Shown piece by piece: positions 60,498 to 64,000 of a DNA stretch of 64,000 bases. Positions within the stretch are counted from its first letter, which is position 1, and each line of letters starts with the position of its first letter. Position numbers and translations under genes: made by a program. Source of the DNA: Acidobacteriaceae bacterium KBS 83 (lineage in GTDB: Bacteria; Acidobacteriota; Terriglobia; Terriglobales; Acidobacteriaceae); the NCBI GenBank assembly GCA_000381585.1, contig KB906733.1, forward strand, positions 821,378-885,377. The letters are read 5' to 3'. A model generated the notes under the pieces. The model was given only the letters and a program-made list of their open reading frames with translations. It was not told the DNA's origin and made no database searches.

Positions 60498-61300
60498 GAC
60501 GCGGCCTCCTGTTTTTTGCGGTCGCGGCGTGCCGGGTGGACCAGATAGGCTACCCCGATGCTGACAATGTAGAGAGCGAGCATCGGCGCGGCGAAGACGC
60601 ACATGGTGAGAATGTCCGGGGTCGGAGTAATGATGGCCGCGATGATGAAGATCACCAGGATGGCATAACGGATATTCCGCCACAGCCAGCCAGGAGTCAC
60701 GATCCCGAACAGCGCGAGGAACATCACCAGGATGGGCAGCTCGAAAACCGCCCCCAGGCCGAGAATCACGGTCATGAACAGGTCGGTGTATTCGCTGATC
60801 GTGACCATGGGCTGAAACTGCTTGCCGTAGCCGAGCAGAAAATCGAGAGCCCCGGGGTAAACATAGTGATAGCCGAAAAATGCTCCGGCGAGAAACAGCC
60901 CCACGGTCGCCGACATGAAGGGAAGCACATAGCGCTTTTCTTGCCGGTAAAGGCCAGGTGAAATGAATAGCCACACCTGGAAGAGGACAAACGGCGAGGC
61001 CAGAATCGCGCCGCCGACGAAGCTCAACTTCAGATAGAAGTTGAACGGGTCGATCGGATTGAGATAGACGAGCTGCGGATTTAGATGGTGTTCCTTGAGC
61101 GCGATGGTGATCGGCTTCGTCATCAGGCGAGCGATGCCGTCGTGAAAGTAATAAGCGATAAAGAAGCCGACCACCAGGTAGATACCCGAGTGGATCAGGC
61201 GGCGCCGGAGTTCTTCGAGGTGCTCGATCAGGCTCATGCCTGGCAGCTCGGCGCGCTCGGTCACCGCATTGCGTGCGCGCTCGACGAGGTCTTCATCCAT
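60494..61300 (-). CDS. tatC: Sec-independent protein translocase subunit TatC
   Basis: A protein of 268 residues with six membrane helices. Conserved positions: MSLIEHLEELRRRLIHSGIY, the periplasmic loop FLFEVWLF-type SPFVLFQVWLFISPGLYRQE, and FELPILVMFLALFGIVTPGW. ATG 61300 overlaps the tatA/B stop by 8 bp. TatC binds the twin-arginine signal. Downstream, its stop overlaps the start of the glutaminyl-cyclase gene. Confidence 0.95.
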   Translation of the reverse strand: MDEDLVERARNAVTERAELPGMSLIEHLEELRRRLIHSGIYLVVGFFIAYYFHDGIARLMTKPITIALKEHHLNPQLVYLNPIDPFNFYLKLSFVGGAILASPFVLFQVWLFISPGLYRQEKRYVLPFMSATVGLFLAGAFFGYHYVYPGALDFLLGYGKQFQPMVTISEYTDLFMTVILGLGAVFELPILVMFLALFGIVTPGWLWRNIRYAILVIFIIAAIITPTPDILTMCVFAAPMLALYIVSIGVAYLVHPARRDRKKQEAAS

Positions 61301-62009
61301 GGTGGGTGGGAACGGCGTCTCCGGACTGGTTGTAAGAGGGATCGGCAGCGGCGGCCCGCACAGCATCCTGGGCGTCCGCCTGCAGTTCATCGAGTGCCTG
61401 CGGCTCGTCTAGCGCCTGCGGCTGGTCTAACGACTCGCCCGCGGCCGTCACTTGGGTCGCGCCGTCCGTGTTCTCTATGGCGCGGTAGGGCGAGCGGGTG
61501 CTGACCGGCAGTCCGCTGGCGGGTGGCTGAATGTTTGGCGCTGCGGGGCTGTCGGGAGAAGACGCGGCAGGCTGACCCGTATCAGCAGTTGAATGTTCTT
61601 CGGCGGCGGAGATGGGAGGCTCAGGTGCCCGGACCCCCTCCATTATGGGTTCTGCGCTCACGGTTTCGCCGGCGGCGATGGCAATCGGAGTAGCGGGCTG
61701 CGTAACGGCGGCTTGAGCGGTGAGTTCCTTCTGGCGCTCGGCCTGTTCGGAGGCGCGCAACTCCTCTTCGATCTGGAATTTGAAATCGTTCGAAGCTTTG
61801 CGGAACTCGTAGAGCAGCTTGCCGACCTGACGGCTGATTTCAGGCAGCTTTTTCGGCCCAAAGACGACCAGCGCGATCACGACGATGAAGAGTGTGTCGC
61901 CGACGCCGAAGTTCGCCTGGCTCACCGGCGAGAGCGCCGGCGTACCCGGAAAAGTCCCAAGGTGACCGAAGGATGAGAGGCAAAAAGCCAACATTGCGGG
62001 TGACGGCAT
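61293..62009 (-). CDS. tatB: TatA/TatB-type twin-arginine translocase subunit with a long tail
   Basis: A protein of 238 residues from ATG 62009. The short membrane helix plus hinge is FGVGDTLFIVVIALVVFGPKKLPEI, followed by the amphipathic helix RQVGKLLYEFRKASNDFKFQ. The next 160 residues are an Ala/Pro/Glu/Gln-rich tail with a duplicated phrase (QALDEPQALDELQ). The FGPKKLPE form and the Glu-containing helix fit TatB, though TatA cannot be ruled out. Residues before the helix (about 1-33) are longer than usual and might be partly untranslated. It overlaps tatC. Confidence 0.85.
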   Translation of the reverse strand: MPSPAMLAFCLSSFGHLGTFPGTPALSPVSQANFGVGDTLFIVVIALVVFGPKKLPEISRQVGKLLYEFRKASNDFKFQIEEELRASEQAERQKELTAQAAVTQPATPIAIAAGETVSAEPIMEGVRAPEPPISAAEEHSTADTGQPAASSPDSPAAPNIQPPASGLPVSTRSPYRAIENTDGATQVTAAGESLDQPQALDEPQALDELQADAQDAVRAAAADPSYNQSGDAVPTHHG

Positions 62010-62322
62010 TCCTTTCCAACTATACCTTTCTGACGGCTCGGACCGCGGTGGGCGATTGGTCTGACACAAGAACGAGTCCCATTGGCTATCCGTTTCATTC
62101 TGACGGAGATTCGCTGTAATACACTGGTGGAAACAGAGGTAATGTCCGGCGCCCGCAATTTGCGTCGTATGCTACGGACACGCATCTGTTGTAACGAGGT
62201 TGCAACATCCCCGCAGGCTGGGCGAGGCAGACGCTTCGCAGTGAGCCGGCTGCAACCCGAAAGTGCTTTCAACATCCCCGTTCGGCGCTCAAAAGAGGTG
62301 GCCGGACTGAAGGCGGAAGACG
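62010..62322. other. divergent intergenic region between tatB and nadA
   Basis: About 310 bases. It contains the word AACATCCCCG twice, at 62204 and 62271, within the last 120 bases before nadA. These could be operator half-sites or chance. No gene is supported. Confidence 0.4.
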
Positions 62323-63543
62323 ATGGAATTGCTGGTGGAAGATATCCCTGCTGCGCGTGTAGCTGATGCGCCTCTTTCTGGTATAGAGGGCGAAGCTTGC
62401 TCGCTTGAGAATTACCTTACTTTGCCTGACCACACGATGGACGGGCGTATCGCTGCTGCGCGCAAGCAGCTTGGCAAGAGCACCGTTCTGCTTGGCCATC
62501 ACTACCAGCGCGACGAGGTAATCCGATTTGCGGATTTCACCGGCGACTCTTACCGGCTTTCGAAGATCGCTTCCAACACGGATGCCCGCTATGTGGTGTT
62601 CTGCGGCGTGCACTTCATGGCAGAGAGCGCGGATGTGCTGGGCAAGGCTGGCCAGCAGGTGATCCTGCCCGACCTGAACGCCGGCTGCTCCATGGCGGAC
62701 ATGGCCGAGATCAGCCAGGTAGAGGACTGCTGGGAGTCACTGGAGCGTATGGGGCTGGGTGAAGACAAGATCACTCCGCTGACCTATATGAATTCCACCG
62801 CTGCAATCAAAGCCTTCTGCGGAGAACGCGGGGGACTGGTCTGTACCTCGTCGAACGCAGCGGCGGCTTTTGACTGGGCATTTGCGCGTCGGGAAAAGAT
62901 CCTCTTCCTGCCCGATCAGCATCTCGGACGCAACACTGCCTACGCGATGGACATTCCGCTGAACGAAATGGTGGTGTGGGATCCGTGGCAGATCAATGGT
63001 GGTGTTGCGCCGGAGCGCTTGCGCGCGGCGAAGGTGATCCTGTGGAAGGGGCACTGCTCGGTACACCAGCGGTTCCTGCCCAGCCATGTGGATGCGATGC
63101 GGTCGAAGTATCCAGGAATCCGAGTCATCGTGCATCCGGAGTGCCGCTGGGAGGTGTGCCAGAAGGCCGATGCGTTGGGGTCAACCGAACGGCTCATTGA
63201 ACTGGTCGAGAAGGCGCCAGATGGCAGCACCTTCGCCATCGGTACAGAGATCCACCTGGTGAACAGGCTGGCGAAGCAGTTTGCGTCCAGTGGCAAGCAT
63301 GTCATGACACTCGACGATACAGGGTGCCTGTGCACGACGATGTATCGCATCTCGCCGCAACACCTGGCGTGGGCGCTCGAGAACCTGATCGAGGGCCGTG
63401 TAGTGAACCGCATCCAGGTGGACGAGGATGTGAAACACTGGGCCAAGGTTGCGCTGGACCGCATGCTCGAGATCGGCGTTCCCGCGCCCAAGGCGCGGCC
63501 GGCGGAGGCACGGGCCTCCGAGGCGACTCAAAGGAGCGCATGA
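62323..63543 (+). CDS. nadA: quinolinate synthase A
   Basis: A 4Fe-4S enzyme of 406 residues that condenses iminoaspartate with dihydroxyacetone phosphate. The three cysteine ligands are likely those in LNAGCSMADM, VIVHPECRWEVC and LDDTGCLCTTMYR. Substrate-binding segments VLLGHHYQRDEVIRFADFTG and YMNSTAAIKAFCGERGG are present. The C-terminal about 20 residues are a variable tail. The stop overlaps the start of the DUF2203 gene (ATGA). Confidence 0.95.
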   Translation: MELLVEDIPAARVADAPLSGIEGEACSLENYLTLPDHTMDGRIAAARKQLGKSTVLLGHHYQRDEVIRFADFTGDSYRLSKIASNTDARYVVFCGVHFMAESADVLGKAGQQVILPDLNAGCSMADMAEISQVEDCWESLERMGLGEDKITPLTYMNSTAAIKAFCGERGGLVCTSSNAAAAFDWAFARREKILFLPDQHLGRNTAYAMDIPLNEMVVWDPWQINGGVAPERLRAAKVILWKGHCSVHQRFLPSHVDAMRSKYPGIRVIVHPECRWEVCQKADALGSTERLIELVEKAPDGSTFAIGTEIHLVNRLAKQFASSGKHVMTLDDTGCLCTTMYRISPQHLAWALENLIEGRVVNRIQVDEDVKHWAKVALDRMLEIGVPAPKARPAEARASEATQRSA

Positions 63544-63974
63544 AGACGTTCACACTCGAGGAGGCGAATGCGCTGCTGCCGGTAGTGGAGTCGCTGCTGG
63601 GGCAGGTGATCGCGGCAAAAGAAGAGGCCGAGCGGCTGGAGAGCGAAATCCAGTCCCTACGGCAGCGAATCTTCCTTTCGGGTGGTATGACAGTCGACAT
63701 CGCGGGAGTAGCACGCAACCGGACAGAAGGCGAAGCGCAGGTACAGCGAGCTAAAGAAGTGCTGGCGGAAATGGATGTTATCGGCGTGCAGGTAAAAGAC
63801 TTAGATACCGGCCTTCTGGATTTTCCTTGCCGCGTCGATGGTGAGCTGGTGCTGCTGTGCTGGCGGCGCGGAGAAAGTCGCATCGAGTACTGGCATACAC
63901 TCGACGCGGGATTCCGCGGAAGGCAGCCGCTGGACGCCCGGTTCGGGCACGGATGGCGTGACCGGCCGAACTGA
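63540..63974 (+). CDS. DUF2203 family protein
   Basis: A protein of 144 residues from ATG 63540 (AGGAG 5 nt upstream). It begins KTFTLEEANALLPVVESLLG, followed by a coiled-coil (AAKEEAERLESEIQSLRQRI) and a beta-rich end with VKDLDTGLLDFPCRVDGELV and CWRRGESRIEYWHTLDAGFR, the signature of this family. Function is unknown. Coupling to nadA by a 4-bp overlap suggests co-expression only. Confidence 0.88.
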   Translation: MKTFTLEEANALLPVVESLLGQVIAAKEEAERLESEIQSLRQRIFLSGGMTVDIAGVARNRTEGEAQVQRAKEVLAEMDVIGVQVKDLDTGLLDFPCRVDGELVLLCWRRGESRIEYWHTLDAGFRGRQPLDARFGHGWRDRPN

Positions 63975-64000
63975 TTTCCGCGAGTTCACGGGGAATTGAC

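Overview
The window reads as a GC-rich chromosomal segment of an Acidobacteriota bacterium, probably class Terriglobia. This is inferred from family content: a kinesin-light-chain-type TPR Ser/Thr kinase, an FG-GAP/UnbV CRTAC protein, a Wzi-like outer-membrane protein, DUF4331, DUF2203 and DUF3467 proteins, and a didermic cell plan with an LD-carboxypeptidase/Mpl recycling pair. No 16S gene is present to prove it. Most of the window is ordinary vertically inherited chromosome with tightly packed operons (ATGA/GTGA overlaps). Two stretches stand out as accessory.

Layout. 1-5222: end of a membrane protein, then mgtC-like, a DapF-like protein, LD-carboxypeptidase, mpl and plsC on the plus strand, most overlapping by 4 bp. 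This looks like a peptidoglycan stem-peptide supply/recycling operon; the DapF-like protein has serine where both catalytic cysteines should be. 5223-6775: SPOR and slipin genes on the minus strand. 7346-15124: an accessory zone with three unrelated genes (ankyrin protein, TPR kinase, reductase-SpoIIE phosphatase fusion), each bounded by copies of two intergenic repeats, here called A and B. One A copy carries 47 bp of the 3' end of nfeD, so the zone looks like stacked alleles at an integration hotspot between slipin and nfeD. 15078-20208: nfeD, a TPR/FlgO-like protein, a GT39-type glycosyltransferase with no canonical start codon, and a DUF3467 gene.

20880-28589: a secreted Ig-like protein, DUF4331, enoyl-CoA hydratase, tRNA-Leu(UAG), a LytS/LytTR two-component pair and a CRTAC protein. 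28677-36361: a compact cluster with three ATP-grasp-type ligases or ligase-like proteins, a GCS2-type carboxylate-amine ligase, an M29-type aminopeptidase and two alpha/beta hydrolases. It looks like a pathway that builds and trims a small amide-linked metabolite or peptide of unknown structure, and is my best candidate for an undescribed system. 36381-42804: HAD hydrolase, FUSC transporter, Wzi-like protein, acyltransferase, MBL hydrolase and a small repeat protein.

42870-63974: housekeeping genes. These are S41 peptidase; SurA-like chaperone, YhaM, EVE; aroC, def, fmt, rsmB; PASTA, OsmC, CDF; ubiE/menG and aroB; nadB; TerC, an animal-type glutaminyl cyclase, tatC and tatA/B; nadA and DUF2203. 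A nested-palindrome repeat of about 105 bp occurs three times (about 18084, 31128 and 52346). No transposase, integrase, CRISPR array or phage gene was seen.
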